Positions 41,461-49,875 of a stretch of DNA of 64,000 nt are shown here, one piece after another (position 1 is the first letter of the stretch; each line of letters begins with the position of its first letter). Source of the DNA: JACPUX01 sp964517465 (GTDB lineage Bacteria > Pseudomonadota > Gammaproteobacteria > Burkholderiales > Casimicrobiaceae); NCBI GenBank assembly GCA_964517465.1, contig CAZFEK010000024.1, positions 3,588 to 67,587 of the forward strand, read 5' to 3'. A program made the translations under genes and the position numbers. The notes beneath the pieces were generated by a model. The model saw only the letters and a list, made by a program, of their open reading frames with translations, was not told the DNA's origin and made no database searches.

Positions 41461-42204
41461 TTGAGCACCTGGGACTGGCAGGTCTTCTGCAAAAACACGA
41501 TTGATGGCTCGGTTGCCGCGAGTTGCTTTGGCGGCGGCGGCGACATCACGTATCTCGACTGGCTGCTGTCCGCCTGGGGCTGGACGCTTTCGGTATCGCT
41601 GCTTGCCTTATTCGTCGCGCTGGCGCTGGGTTCGGTGATGGGCATATTGCGCACCACGCCCAGCAAAGGACTGGTGTTTCTGGGCAATGCCTGGACCGAG
41701 CTTTTTCGCAACATTCCCCTCCTGGTTCAGATTTTTCTTTGGTACCACGTGGTACCGGCGATGTTGCCGCCGCTGCGCGGGGTGCCTAGCTTCATCCTGG
41801 TGGTGCTGGGTTTGGGGCTCTTCACTTCGGCGCGCATCTCCGAACAAGTGCGCGCGGGCATCCAAGCGCTGCCGCGCGGCCAGCGCATGGCGGGGCTGGC
41901 CATGGGCTTCACCCTGCCGCAGACTTATCGTTATGTGCTCCTGCCCATGGCGTTTCGCATCGTCATTCCGCCCTTGACCAGCGAGTCGATGAACATCATC
42001 AAGAACTCCTCGGTGGCGTTCGCGGTGAGCATTTCCGAATTGACCCTGTTTGCCCTGCAAGCGCAGGAGGAAACCTCCCGAGGCATCGAGGTTTATCTGG
42101 CCGTCACCGGGCTGTACTTTATCTCCGCCTTTGCCATCAACCGCTTCATGTTATGGCTGGAAGGGCGGCTCAAAGTCCCGGGCATGATCGGGGGAGGCAA
42201 GTGA
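41461..42204 (+). CDS. gltJ: Glutamate/aspartate ABC transporter permease GltJ
   Basis: This 247-residue inner-membrane permease of the HisMQ family has four or five helices. It carries the EAA loop (GIQALPRGQRMAGLAMGFTLPQTYRYVLLPMAFR), the N-terminal LFRNIPLLVQIF and the C-terminal FMLWLEGRLKVPG. An N-terminal segment WDWQVFCKNTIDG and TYLDWLLSAW match GltJ. The start is TTG at 41461 with a GGGGGAG site eight bases upstream. Its stop overlaps the gltK ATG by one base (TGATG). Confidence 0.93.
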   Translation: MSTWDWQVFCKNTIDGSVAASCFGGGGDITYLDWLLSAWGWTLSVSLLALFVALALGSVMGILRTTPSKGLVFLGNAWTELFRNIPLLVQIFLWYHVVPAMLPPLRGVPSFILVVLGLGLFTSARISEQVRAGIQALPRGQRMAGLAMGFTLPQTYRYVLLPMAFRIVIPPLTSESMNIIKNSSVAFAVSISELTLFALQAQEETSRGIEVYLAVTGLYFISAFAINRFMLWLEGRLKVPGMIGGGK

Positions 42205-42872
42205 TGCTCAACCTCGATTTTTCTTTTGTCACTTGGCAAGTCGTCACCGGCTACATCGCCAAGGGCTTCTTCTTTTCGATACAGCTCACGGTGATCGCCA
42301 TGTTGGGCGGTATTGCCCTGGGCACGCTGCTGGCCCTGATGCGCTTGTCCAGCCACCGTTGGCTCAACTACCCGGCTGCGGGCTACGTCAACACCATGCG
42401 CAGCATTCCGCTGGTGATGGTGATCTTGTGGTTTTTCCTTTTGATCCCCATGCTCATCGGGCGCCCGTTGGGCGCGGAAACTTCCGCCATCATCACCTTT
42501 ACCTTGTTCGAGGCGGCCTATTACTCCGAGATCATGCGCGCCGGCATCCAAAGCATTCCGCGCGGGCAGGTGGCCGCCGGTTACGCCTTGGGCATGACTT
42601 ACCGGCAATGCATGCAATTGGTGGTGCTGCCCCAGGCCTTTCGCAACATGTTGCCGGTGCTATTGACCCAGACCATCATCCTTTTTCAAGACACCTCCCT
42701 GGTCTACGCCATCGGCGCCTACGATTTGTTGAAAGGCTTCGAAATCGCCGGCAAGAACTTCAACCGGCCGGTGGAAACCTATCTCGTCGCCGCGGTGCTG
42801 TATCTGGCGATCTGCTTCAGTTTGTCCATGCTGGTGAAGCGCCTGCAAGCGCGCATCGCCATCATTCGCTAG
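42204..42872 (+). CDS. gltK: Glutamate/aspartate ABC transporter permease GltK
   Basis: This 222-residue permease pairs with GltJ. It has NYPAAGYVNTMRSIPLVMVILWFF, EAAYYSEIMRAGIQSIPRGQ, the EAA loop with GYALGMTYRQCMQLVVLPQAFR, and DTSLVYAIGAYDLLKG. The ATG at 42204 overlaps the gltJ TGA, so it is translated by coupling. The gltL ATG is 18 bp further on. Confidence 0.93.
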   Translation: MLNLDFSFVTWQVVTGYIAKGFFFSIQLTVIAMLGGIALGTLLALMRLSSHRWLNYPAAGYVNTMRSIPLVMVILWFFLLIPMLIGRPLGAETSAIITFTLFEAAYYSEIMRAGIQSIPRGQVAAGYALGMTYRQCMQLVVLPQAFRNMLPVLLTQTIILFQDTSLVYAIGAYDLLKGFEIAGKNFNRPVETYLVAAVLYLAICFSLSMLVKRLQARIAIIR

Positions 42873-42890
42873 GAAATCCGGAGAGCCGCG

Positions 42891-43625
42891 ATGTCGATGA
42901 TCGAAATCCGCAATATCAGCAAGTGGTATGGACAGTTCCAGGTGCTCACCGACTGCACCACCAACGTGGAAAAGGGCGAGGTGATCGTGGTCTGCGGGCC
43001 GTCGGGTTCGGGCAAGTCCACGCTCATCAAGTGCGTCAACGGGCTGGAACCCTTCCAGGCCGGGGACGTCGTGGTCGACGGCATTTCCGTGGGCGACCCC
43101 AAGACCAATCTGCCCAAGCTCAGGTCGCGCGTGGGCATGGTCTTTCAGCACTTCGAGCTCTTTCCCCACATGAAAATCACCGACAACCTCGCCATTGCGC
43201 AAGTCAAGGTGCTGGGCCGCGGCCAGGACGAAGCGCGGGAGCGGGCACTGAAGCTGCTCGATCGCGTGGGCCTGGCGGCCCACGCGCACAAGTTTCCCGG
43301 GCAACTGTCCGGCGGGCAGCAACAGCGTGTGGCCATCGCCCGAGCGCTGGCCATGGACCCCATCGCCATGTTGTTCGACGAGCCGACTTCAGCCCTCGAT
43401 CCCGAGATGATCAACGAAGTGCTCGACGTGATGGTGGAACTCGCCCAGGAAGGCATGACCATGATGGTGGTCACCCACGAAATGGGCTTTGCGCGCAAGG
43501 TGGCGCACCGCGTGATTTTCATGGACCAGGGCAAGATCGTCGAAGACGACAAAAAAGATGCCTTCTTCGGCAGCCCGCGCAGCGAGCGGGCGCAGGTGTT
43601 TTTGTCGAAGATTTTGCAGCACTGA
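42891..43625 (+). CDS. gltL: Glutamate/aspartate ABC transporter ATP-binding protein GltL
   Basis: This 244-residue polar amino-acid ATPase has Walker A GPSGSGKS, Q-loop VFQHFELFPHM, signature LSGGQQQRVAIARALAMDP, Walker B LFDEPTSALDP and the switch His in VVTHEMGFA. It powers GltIJK import. A GGAGAG site precedes the ATG at 42891; a second ATG two codons later is possible. It is the last gene of the operon. Confidence 0.95.
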   Translation: MSMIEIRNISKWYGQFQVLTDCTTNVEKGEVIVVCGPSGSGKSTLIKCVNGLEPFQAGDVVVDGISVGDPKTNLPKLRSRVGMVFQHFELFPHMKITDNLAIAQVKVLGRGQDEARERALKLLDRVGLAAHAHKFPGQLSGGQQQRVAIARALAMDPIAMLFDEPTSALDPEMINEVLDVMVELAQEGMTMMVVTHEMGFARKVAHRVIFMDQGKIVEDDKKDAFFGSPRSERAQVFLSKILQH

Positions 43626-43630
43626 GCCGC

Positions 43631-43909
43631 ATGGGTTGGCAAGACCGCATCGAAACCAACGCGGAAATCTGCGGCGGGCGCCCGCGCGTCAAGGGAACGC
43701 GGCTGACCGTCGAGTTTGTCCTTGGCCTCAAGGCCGCAGGCTGGACCGACGTGCAAATCCTGGAGAACTATGCGTCGTTAAGGGACAGCGATTTGCGCGC
43801 GGTTTTCGCGTTTGCGGGCAAGCTCATCGAGGAAGAAAAGTACCTGGTGTGGCCTGGCGTCGCAGGATGCGCAGTCTTGCCAGCGAGAATGTACCCGGCT
43901 CGCTCATAG
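43631..43909 (+). CDS. DUF433 protein, putative antitoxin
   Basis: This 92-residue protein has the DUF433 winged-helix pattern: RIETNAEICGGRPRVKGTRLTV, then EFVLGLKAAGWTDVQILENY and a C-terminal DLRAVFAFAGKLIEEE. DUF433 proteins usually act as antitoxins to a following DUF5615 PIN-like toxin. Here the C terminus runs about 18 residues past the usual end, into a decayed toxin frame, which suggests a lost stop codon. It begins five bases after gltL's stop, so it is probably carried on the glt transcript. Confidence 0.75.
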   Translation: MGWQDRIETNAEICGGRPRVKGTRLTVEFVLGLKAAGWTDVQILENYASLRDSDLRAVFAFAGKLIEEEKYLVWPGVAGCAVLPARMYPARS

Positions 43910-44073
43910 TCGCGGTTGCCGAGATTTTGCCCGCCGTGTGGGGTCAGGAAGTTCCTGCATTGGGGCGCCGCTTTTGCCAAGTTGGCGGCGCGCCGCGAGA
44001 CTGCGTTCGCGGGCAGATGCCGCGTTCTTTCGCGGGAGGGCACAAGACAGCGATTGGCAAAATACGGGCGTGA
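43867..44073 (+). pseudogene. Decayed DUF5615 PIN-like toxin remnant
   Basis: The frame starting ATG at 43867 reads MRSLASENVPGSLIVAVAE, very like the family start MRFLADENVPGSLVRALRE. After about 19 residues the match is lost, and fragments such as AKLAARRE and QDSDW, like the later parts of the family, appear in other frames. It overlaps the DUF433 gene by 43 bp, the normal partner position. Frameshifts seem to have inactivated it. Confidence 0.45.
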
Positions 44074-44133
44074 GCGCGAACTCCGCCGACTGGCGGGCAG
44101 ATACGGGGACTCACTGTGCTTGGAGTTTTTTGG

Positions 44134-46188
44134 TCAACCACCCCGCATTTCTTTCACCAGTGCGCTGGCGCCATACACCGTCTCCAGCGCTTCCAAAATC
44201 GCGCGTGTATCAACCGCCAGCGAGCGCGCCGCGGTTTCGGTATAGCCGAAGCGGTTGCCCAGACTTTCGAGATTGCCGTCGAAGATGAGCCCGACCAGTT
44301 CTCCCTTGCGGTTCACCACCGGCGAGCCGGAATTGCCGCCGATGATGTCCACGGTGGTCACGAAGTTGAAGGGCGTTTGTGCTTTGAGTTTGCCGCGAGC
44401 TTCGAGCCAGCGCGCGGGCAGGGAGAAAGGCGGCAAGCCGTCGAAGGCGTCGTGGCGCGCAAATAGCCCGCCGAAATTGGTTTTCCAGGGGGTGAGCACA
44501 CCTTCGGCGTCGTAGCCCTTCACCGTGCCGAAGGACAGGCGCAGCGTGCCGGTGGCGTCGGGAGGGACATCTTGGCCGAAGACCGTGAAGCGCAAGCGCC
44601 CCAACTCCTCGGCCGCTTGTTTGGCCGGGGTTTCCACTTCGATTTCGGCGTAACGTGCCAGGGCGCGGCGCAAGGGGTAGATTTCGCGCGCCAGCACGAT
44701 CAGCGGATCGGTGGAGGCCTCTACCGCCCGGATGCCGCCGGCCAGCAAACGCTTGCGCTCGGCGGAGGCATCGAGGCGGCTGGGCTCGACCCTCAGCTGA
44801 GCAGCTTCCAAGGGGCTGCGGCCCAGCAGCGCGGCTTTGACGAAGGGATGGCCGGCGCCGAGCAGTTCGCGCGCTTCGGTCCAATATTCGGCCAGGCGGG
44901 CCGTTTCGAGATCTTTGTAGATGGGATAGTCCGCCTCCAAGCGCTGCTTCAAGCGGGGCAATTCGGCGCCGCGGTACTCGGATAGTCGTTCGCCCTCGGG
45001 CAGGGCGCTTTCGTAAGCGATTTCGACGATTTCTCCGGCGGCCCGAAAGAGCGTGCGGTAGCCGTAATCCACCGCCCAGCTTTCCGCCGCCTTGGCGCGG
45101 CGCTTGGCGGTGATGGCGGCGATGCGCGTCCAGGGATCGGCTTGGGGATCGACGCGGCGCGCTTCATCGCGAAAGCGCTTCTCCTCTTCCCGCTTGGCGG
45201 AGAGGAAGTTCGGGTCGCGAAGCGTCTTGAATTCCCCGAGCATGGCTTTGAGCCAGTTCTCGGTGCCGAAAAGCACTTGTTCGGCGCGTCGCGACGCTTC
45301 CCCGGTCACCGCTCCGAAGGCCAGCAGCATGGCACGCTGCCGCTTGGCGCTGGCTATGCGCAGCGGGTAGTCGAGATCGCGCTGCGCTTCGAGTTCCGCC
45401 ACGGTGAAAAGCCGGTCGGTCGAGTGGGGATGTCCCGCGGCGAAAACCAGGTCGCCTTCCCGCGCGCCCGTCAGCGCAAGGTTCAGAAACTTGGGCGACT
45501 GGATGGGTTTGCCATGTTCATAAACGCGAAAGAACGCCAGGTCGAGGTCGAAGCGCGGAAAAACGAAGTTGTCCGGGTCACCGCCGAAAAAGGCGATCTC
45601 TTTCTCCGGCGCAAATACCAGTCGCACGTCTTTCCAGACGTGGGAACGGTAAAGGTGATAGGCGGCGCCATGATAGAGCGTAATCACTTCGCAACGCAGC
45701 CGGCTCTGGTCGCCGCAGCGACGCTCCAAGTCGGCGATGGCGGTCTTGCGCGCCTTGTTCGCTTCATCCGCGCTCATGCCCGGCTTCAAGCCAGCGAGCA
45801 CTTCTCGGGTGACGTTGCTCGTCGAGTGCAGCACGCGCAATTCGGTATCGGGGCAGGGCAATTCCTCGGCCTCGGTGCGAGCGTGGAAGCCGGCCTGGAT
45901 CAAATCGCGCTTTTCGCTGGAAAGTTTGCGGATGCAGGAGTTGCCCACGTGGTGGTTGGTGAGCACCAGTCCTCGGGGCGAGACAAAACTCGCCGAGCCG
46001 CCGCCGAAACTCACCGCGGCCAGGCGGAGTTGATCGAGCCAGGCCGGGGTCGGTTTGAACTGATGGCGTGCCTCGAGGCGCGCGAGCGGCGGCGCGTCGA
46101 ACAACCAGAGGCCATCATCGGCTGCGGCGGCGAGGGGGAAAAACGAGAGCGGGGCAGCCACTGCGGCGGCCCATGCAGTTTTGGCCAT
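44134..46188 (-). CDS. S46 family dipeptidyl-peptidase, DPP7-type
   Basis: This 684-residue exported serine peptidase has a signal peptide (AVAAPLSFFPLAAAA), the catalytic His in NHHVG (residues about 78-82), the catalytic Asp in DPDNFVFPRFDLD, and the catalytic Ser in GGNSGSPVVN near the C terminus. S46 enzymes release dipeptides from N termini. After the catalytic serine, IFDGN has Gly at the S1 specificity position, as in DPP7 (hydrophobic P1); DPP11 has Arg there. The usual cysteine after NHH is Val here. The ATG at 46188 with a GAGGAAG site gives a proper signal peptide. It likely feeds peptide or amino-acid use from the periplasm. Confidence 0.9.
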   Translation of the reverse strand: MAKTAWAAAVAAPLSFFPLAAAADDGLWLFDAPPLARLEARHQFKPTPAWLDQLRLAAVSFGGGSASFVSPRGLVLTNHHVGNSCIRKLSSEKRDLIQAGFHARTEAEELPCPDTELRVLHSTSNVTREVLAGLKPGMSADEANKARKTAIADLERRCGDQSRLRCEVITLYHGAAYHLYRSHVWKDVRLVFAPEKEIAFFGGDPDNFVFPRFDLDLAFFRVYEHGKPIQSPKFLNLALTGAREGDLVFAAGHPHSTDRLFTVAELEAQRDLDYPLRIASAKRQRAMLLAFGAVTGEASRRAEQVLFGTENWLKAMLGEFKTLRDPNFLSAKREEEKRFRDEARRVDPQADPWTRIAAITAKRRAKAAESWAVDYGYRTLFRAAGEIVEIAYESALPEGERLSEYRGAELPRLKQRLEADYPIYKDLETARLAEYWTEARELLGAGHPFVKAALLGRSPLEAAQLRVEPSRLDASAERKRLLAGGIRAVEASTDPLIVLAREIYPLRRALARYAEIEVETPAKQAAEELGRLRFTVFGQDVPPDATGTLRLSFGTVKGYDAEGVLTPWKTNFGGLFARHDAFDGLPPFSLPARWLEARGKLKAQTPFNFVTTVDIIGGNSGSPVVNRKGELVGLIFDGNLESLGNRFGYTETAARSLAVDTRAILEALETVYGASALVKEMRGG

Positions 46189-46274
46189 CGGAACTTCCTC
46201 GATGCGCAAGCGCAAAGAGGCGCATTCTCCCGGCATTCCGTGCAGGGAGCAAGAGTGTTACAGTCCCATCCCCC

Positions 46275-47276
46275 ATGAAGCCTCTGGAACTCGATCAACG
46301 CTTGGGCCTGCTCGGCGCCCGCGAGGAGCATGCCGCGCGCATCTTGCGCAACTGGACTCGCGGCCTGCCGCTGGCGCATGGACGGCGGGCGGCGGAGAGC
46401 TTCTTTCCTCGCGCTCTTCTGAGCGCTTTGCCGCAACTCGAGGAAGAACTCGACGGCCTGGCGCAGATCCTCTCCCGCCACCCCGCAGATGACGGATCGG
46501 AGCGTTTGTTGCTGCGGCTTGCCGATGGCCAAAGCGTGGAAAGCGTGCTCTTGCCGCGCTTGGGCCTGTGCGTTTCCACGCAAGTGGGCTGTGCCGTCGG
46601 TTGCCTGTTCTGCGTGACTGGGGCGAGCGGGCTTTTGCGCCAGCTCAGCGCCGAAGAAATCGTCGCGCAAGTGGTTCTGGCGCGGCGTCTGAGAAGCGTG
46701 CGCAAGGTGGTGTTCATGGGCATGGGCGAGCCTGCGCACAATCTCGATGCGGTCCTCTTGGCGATCGCGCTTTTGGGCACCTACGGCGACCTGGCGCACA
46801 AAAACCTGGTGTTTTCCACCGTGGGGGATCCGCGGGTCTTCGAGCGCCTGCCCTTGGCGCCGGTGCAGCCGGCCCTCGCCATATCGCTGCACACCACCAA
46901 GGCCGAATTGCGCCGCCGGCTCTTGCCCAGGGCGCCCCGGATCGATCCCGCGGAGCTTGTCGAACGTGCCGAAGTTTATGCCCGCCTGACCGGTTATCCG
47001 ATTCAATATCAGTGGACGCTGCTTGCGGGCATCAATGATGGCGACGACGAAATCGAGGCGCTCGGAGTGCTCTTGCGCGGCAAATACGCAGTGATGAATT
47101 TCATTCTCTACAATGAGGGAAGGGGCGGGTTTGCGCGTCCCGGGTCCGAGCGTGCGGCGGAAATGTCGCTGGCACTCTATCGCCGCGGCGTGCTCACCAA
47201 ACTCCGGGAGTCTGCCGGCCTGGAGGTGGATGGGGCTTGCGGTCAGTTGCGGGCGAGGCAAGCGGAAAAACAATAA
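46275..47276 (+). CDS. RlmN-like radical SAM RNA methyltransferase paralogue
   Basis: This 333-residue protein belongs to the RlmN/Cfr family. The radical-SAM cluster motif is CAVGCLFC (Cys106, 110 and 113). Cys99 in LCVSTQVGC and the cysteine of VDGACGQLRA near the C terminus are the two further conserved cysteines, the latter carrying the methyl group during catalysis. FMGMGEPAHNL is typical. It is shorter than true RlmN (about 370-384) and lacks the ndk/pilW/ispG context of the housekeeping copy, so it is probably a paralogue with its own RNA target. No ribosome site stands out before the ATG. Confidence 0.85.
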   Translation: MKPLELDQRLGLLGAREEHAARILRNWTRGLPLAHGRRAAESFFPRALLSALPQLEEELDGLAQILSRHPADDGSERLLLRLADGQSVESVLLPRLGLCVSTQVGCAVGCLFCVTGASGLLRQLSAEEIVAQVVLARRLRSVRKVVFMGMGEPAHNLDAVLLAIALLGTYGDLAHKNLVFSTVGDPRVFERLPLAPVQPALAISLHTTKAELRRRLLPRAPRIDPAELVERAEVYARLTGYPIQYQWTLLAGINDGDDEIEALGVLLRGKYAVMNFILYNEGRGGFARPGSERAAEMSLALYRRGVLTKLRESAGLEVDGACGQLRARQAEKQ

Positions 47277-47358
47277 TCAATGGGCTTGCCGGGTTTGCTT
47301 AGGCTCAGCCGCAGGTTCAAAATGAAGCCCGCTGACTGGCTTTTTGTGGAGCCTGGCC

Positions 47359-48519
47359 ATGAACGTCGTGATGCTCTCCCCCCATTTTCCGCCCAACTTC
47401 TGGCCTTTTTCGGCGCGGGCGAAAGAAGCGGGCCTTACGGTCCTGGGCTTGGCCGACGCGCCTTATGAAAGCCTGAATCCAGAGCTTCGCGCCGGCCTCA
47501 CCGAATATTACCGGGTGGAAAACCTAGGCAACTACGATGAACTCCTGAGGGCTCTAGGCTATTTCACTCACCGTCACGGCAAGCTCGACCGGCTCGATTC
47601 CTTCAATGAATACTGGCTGGAAACCGAGGCGAGGCTGCGCGAGGATTTCAATATATTCGGGCTGCGTCCGCGAGACATGGATCGGGTGAAAAAGAAATCG
47701 GTGATGAAAGCTTGCTTCGAGCGTGCCGGAATCAATGTGGCGCGCGGCCGGGTTTGCCGCGACGAGGCGAGCCTGCGCGCCTTCATCGCCGAGGTCGGGT
47801 TTCCGGTCGTGGCCAAACCCGATGTCGGCGTCGGCGCGGCCAAGACCTACAAGCTGACCCACGATGGCGAGGTCGCCCAATACTTGGCGACCAAACCCCC
47901 CGAGGATTACATCGTCGAAGAGTTCATCGCCGGGCGCATCGTCACCTATGACGGACTGGCGAATGCCCAAGGCGAGGTCGTGCTCGACAGTTCCTTGGAA
48001 TACTCGCGCAGCGTCATGGACGTGGTAAACGAAGATTCCGACGTGTACTACTACATGACTCGTTCCATTGCCCCCGACCTCCTGGCCGCGGGCCGGGCCG
48101 TTGCCAAGGCCTTCGAGGTGCGCGAGCGGTTCTTCCATTTCGAGTTCTTCCGTCGCGACGATGGTTCTTTGGTGGCTTTGGAAGTGAACATGCGCCCGCC
48201 CGGCGGCTTGTCGGTGGACATGTTCAACTACGCCAATGACATGGATGTCTTTCGTGAATGGGTGCGGGTGCTGGGCGCAGAGCCAGTGAGCCACGCGCCG
48301 CCGCGGGCCTACTTCTGCGCCTATGCCGGGCGCAAGGATCGCATTGCTTATGCTTGGTCGCAGGAACGAGTGCTCCGGGATTTTGCATCGCTGATCGTGC
48401 ACCAGCAACGCATCGAAGATGTTTTTTCCGCGGCCATCGGCAATCAGGGCTACCTCTTGCGCCATGCCGACCTGGGCGTGGTTTTGGAGGCCGCGAAGGC
48501 AATCCAAGCGAGAAATTGA
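47359..48519 (+). CDS. ATP-grasp carboxylate-amine ligase
   Basis: This 386-residue enzyme has an N-terminal Rossmann-like pre-ATP-grasp domain beginning MNVVMLSPHFPPNFWPFSARAKEAG. The ATP-grasp domain has the nucleotide lysine in VVAKPDVGVGAAKTY, the VEEFIAGRIVTYDG block and metal ligands in FHFEFF and LEVNMRPPGG. ATP-grasp enzymes join a carboxylate to an amine or thiol through an acyl phosphate. The substrate is unknown. The ATG at 47359 has a GGAG site seven bases upstream. An esterase gene follows 13 bp after the stop, so the two likely act in one pathway. Confidence 0.87.
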   Translation: MNVVMLSPHFPPNFWPFSARAKEAGLTVLGLADAPYESLNPELRAGLTEYYRVENLGNYDELLRALGYFTHRHGKLDRLDSFNEYWLETEARLREDFNIFGLRPRDMDRVKKKSVMKACFERAGINVARGRVCRDEASLRAFIAEVGFPVVAKPDVGVGAAKTYKLTHDGEVAQYLATKPPEDYIVEEFIAGRIVTYDGLANAQGEVVLDSSLEYSRSVMDVVNEDSDVYYYMTRSIAPDLLAAGRAVAKAFEVRERFFHFEFFRRDDGSLVALEVNMRPPGGLSVDMFNYANDMDVFREWVRVLGAEPVSHAPPRAYFCAYAGRKDRIAYAWSQERVLRDFASLIVHQQRIEDVFSAAIGNQGYLLRHADLGVVLEAAKAIQARN

Positions 48520-48532
48520 GCGAAACCAGCCC

Positions 48533-49270
48533 ATGCACAAGGAAACGCACCGCTGGTTCAGCCCGGCGCTGAATCAGGAGATGGAGCTGCTGCTATACGG
48601 CCATTACGGGCAGCCCGTGCTGGTGTTTCCGCAGCAAGAGGGCCGGGTATGGGATTGGGAGGGGTTGGGGGGTATGGTCGAGGCTTGTGCACCGCTGATC
48701 GAGGCGGGGCGAGTGAAGTTCTTTTGTGTGGACGGCGTCGATTCCCAGAGCTGGACCAATCGCGCTTTGGCTCCCGAAGATCGCGCCAGGCGTCACGACC
48801 AATACGAAACCTACCTCATCAAGGAGGTGCTTCCATTCACCCGGGCCAATACCGGTCTCGCCACGCTCTGGGCTACGGGATGCAGCATGGGAGCCTACCA
48901 CGCTGCCAACGTGTTTTTTCGCCATCCCGATGTCTTCGATGCGGTGATCGGTCTCTCGGGCATTTACCAAATTGGCGCTTATGTCGGTGATGCCGGCGGC
49001 CTCAACGCCTATTACCATTCTCCGCTATGGTATTTGCGCAACTTGGAGGACCCTTGGTATTGGGAGCGTTATCGCGCCCGCAAGCTTGCTTTTGTCGTCG
49101 GCCAGGGCCGATGGGAAGAGGAGTGCCTGCAAGACACGCGCGAATTGGAGCACATCCTGCAGGCGAGGCAAGTGCCGGCGATTTTCGACTATTGGGGCTT
49201 CGACGTCGACCACGATTGGCCGTGGTGGCGAAAAATGTTGCCCTATTATCTCGATCGTTTGCTCGGTTGA
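48533..49270 (+). CDS. Esterase family protein next to the ATP-grasp ligase
   Basis: This 245-residue esterase-D/enterochelin-esterase-like protein (PF00756 type) begins MHKETHRWFSPALNQEMELLLYG. The nucleophile elbow TGCSMGAYH places Ser118, and DVDHDWPWWR near the C terminus holds the likely catalytic His. No signal peptide is seen, so it is cytoplasmic. It is tightly linked to the ATP-grasp ligase gene upstream, suggesting it processes an ester, thioester or small peptide-like product of that enzyme. The product cannot be named. Confidence 0.85.
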   Translation: MHKETHRWFSPALNQEMELLLYGHYGQPVLVFPQQEGRVWDWEGLGGMVEACAPLIEAGRVKFFCVDGVDSQSWTNRALAPEDRARRHDQYETYLIKEVLPFTRANTGLATLWATGCSMGAYHAANVFFRHPDVFDAVIGLSGIYQIGAYVGDAGGLNAYYHSPLWYLRNLEDPWYWERYRARKLAFVVGQGRWEEECLQDTRELEHILQARQVPAIFDYWGFDVDHDWPWWRKMLPYYLDRLLG

Positions 49271-49411
49271 AAGGCTGTGAACCGATCGATTGCGCATTCC
49301 GATCGCGGCGTTCGGCCCGCCTTGCTCGCGGGCGGCTCGCGAAAATTTCTCTACCGCCTCTGAGCTGGTGCTGGCGGGTGAAAGCGGCCTTTGGCGCCGG
49401 TCGGTTCGAAC

Positions 49412-49672
49412 TCAGCGGGCGCGAGCGGGGCGAGGCGCAGAACGGCCTTCGATGTGGCGGAAGTTGATCCGCCCCTTGGACAAATCGTAGGGGGAAATCT
49501 CCAGCGAGACCTTGTCGCCGGTGATGATGCGGATGTGGTGCTTGCGCATCTTTCCCGCCGTGTAGGCTACCAGCGTATGACCATTGTCGAGGGTTACGCG
49601 GTAGCGGGAATCCGGCAAGACATCGACGACGACGCCTTGCATTTCAAGCAGCTCTTCTTTGGCCAAGGCCAT
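49412..49672 (-). CDS. infA: Translation initiation factor IF-1 (second-type copy)
   Basis: This 86-residue S1-fold protein reads MALAKEELLEMQGVVVDVLP and continues NGHTLVAYTAGKMRKHHIRI and TGDKVSLEISPYDLSKGRI, matching IF-1, which binds the ribosomal A site. The C terminus is longer than the usual 72 residues by a basic SAPRPARAR tail, typical of the extra IF-1 copies in betaproteobacteria. A GGGAG site precedes the ATG at 49672. It lies 203 bp downstream of a cold-shock gene in the same direction; its leader contains a strong ACTCGCGC-TCGG-GCGCGAGT hairpin at 49730-49749. It may be used under cold or stress. Confidence 0.92.
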   Translation of the reverse strand: MALAKEELLEMQGVVVDVLPDSRYRVTLDNGHTLVAYTAGKMRKHHIRIITGDKVSLEISPYDLSKGRINFRHIEGRSAPRPARAR

Positions 49673-49875
49673 GCTCCCAGGTTGGGGTGGAGGTGCGGGC
49701 GCAGAAGACGGGATAACCGGCACCATGAAACTCGCGCCCGAGCGCGAGTCGGCCCGCCCAAAAACCAGGCAGGCAAAGTCCGTCCGGCGACCGAGGAAAC
49801 GGTCCCCGAACGGGCAGGGGAAAGCTGCTTGCCAGGCGAGGACGCGCGAAACCGCGCGCACCCGCCTGCGCCGGT

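Noticed and set aside
42233..43630. Open frame of 460 codons across gltK and gltL leading into the DUF433 gene
   Set aside because: It is a shadow of gltK and gltL in another frame; only the part from ATG 43631 carries family motifs.
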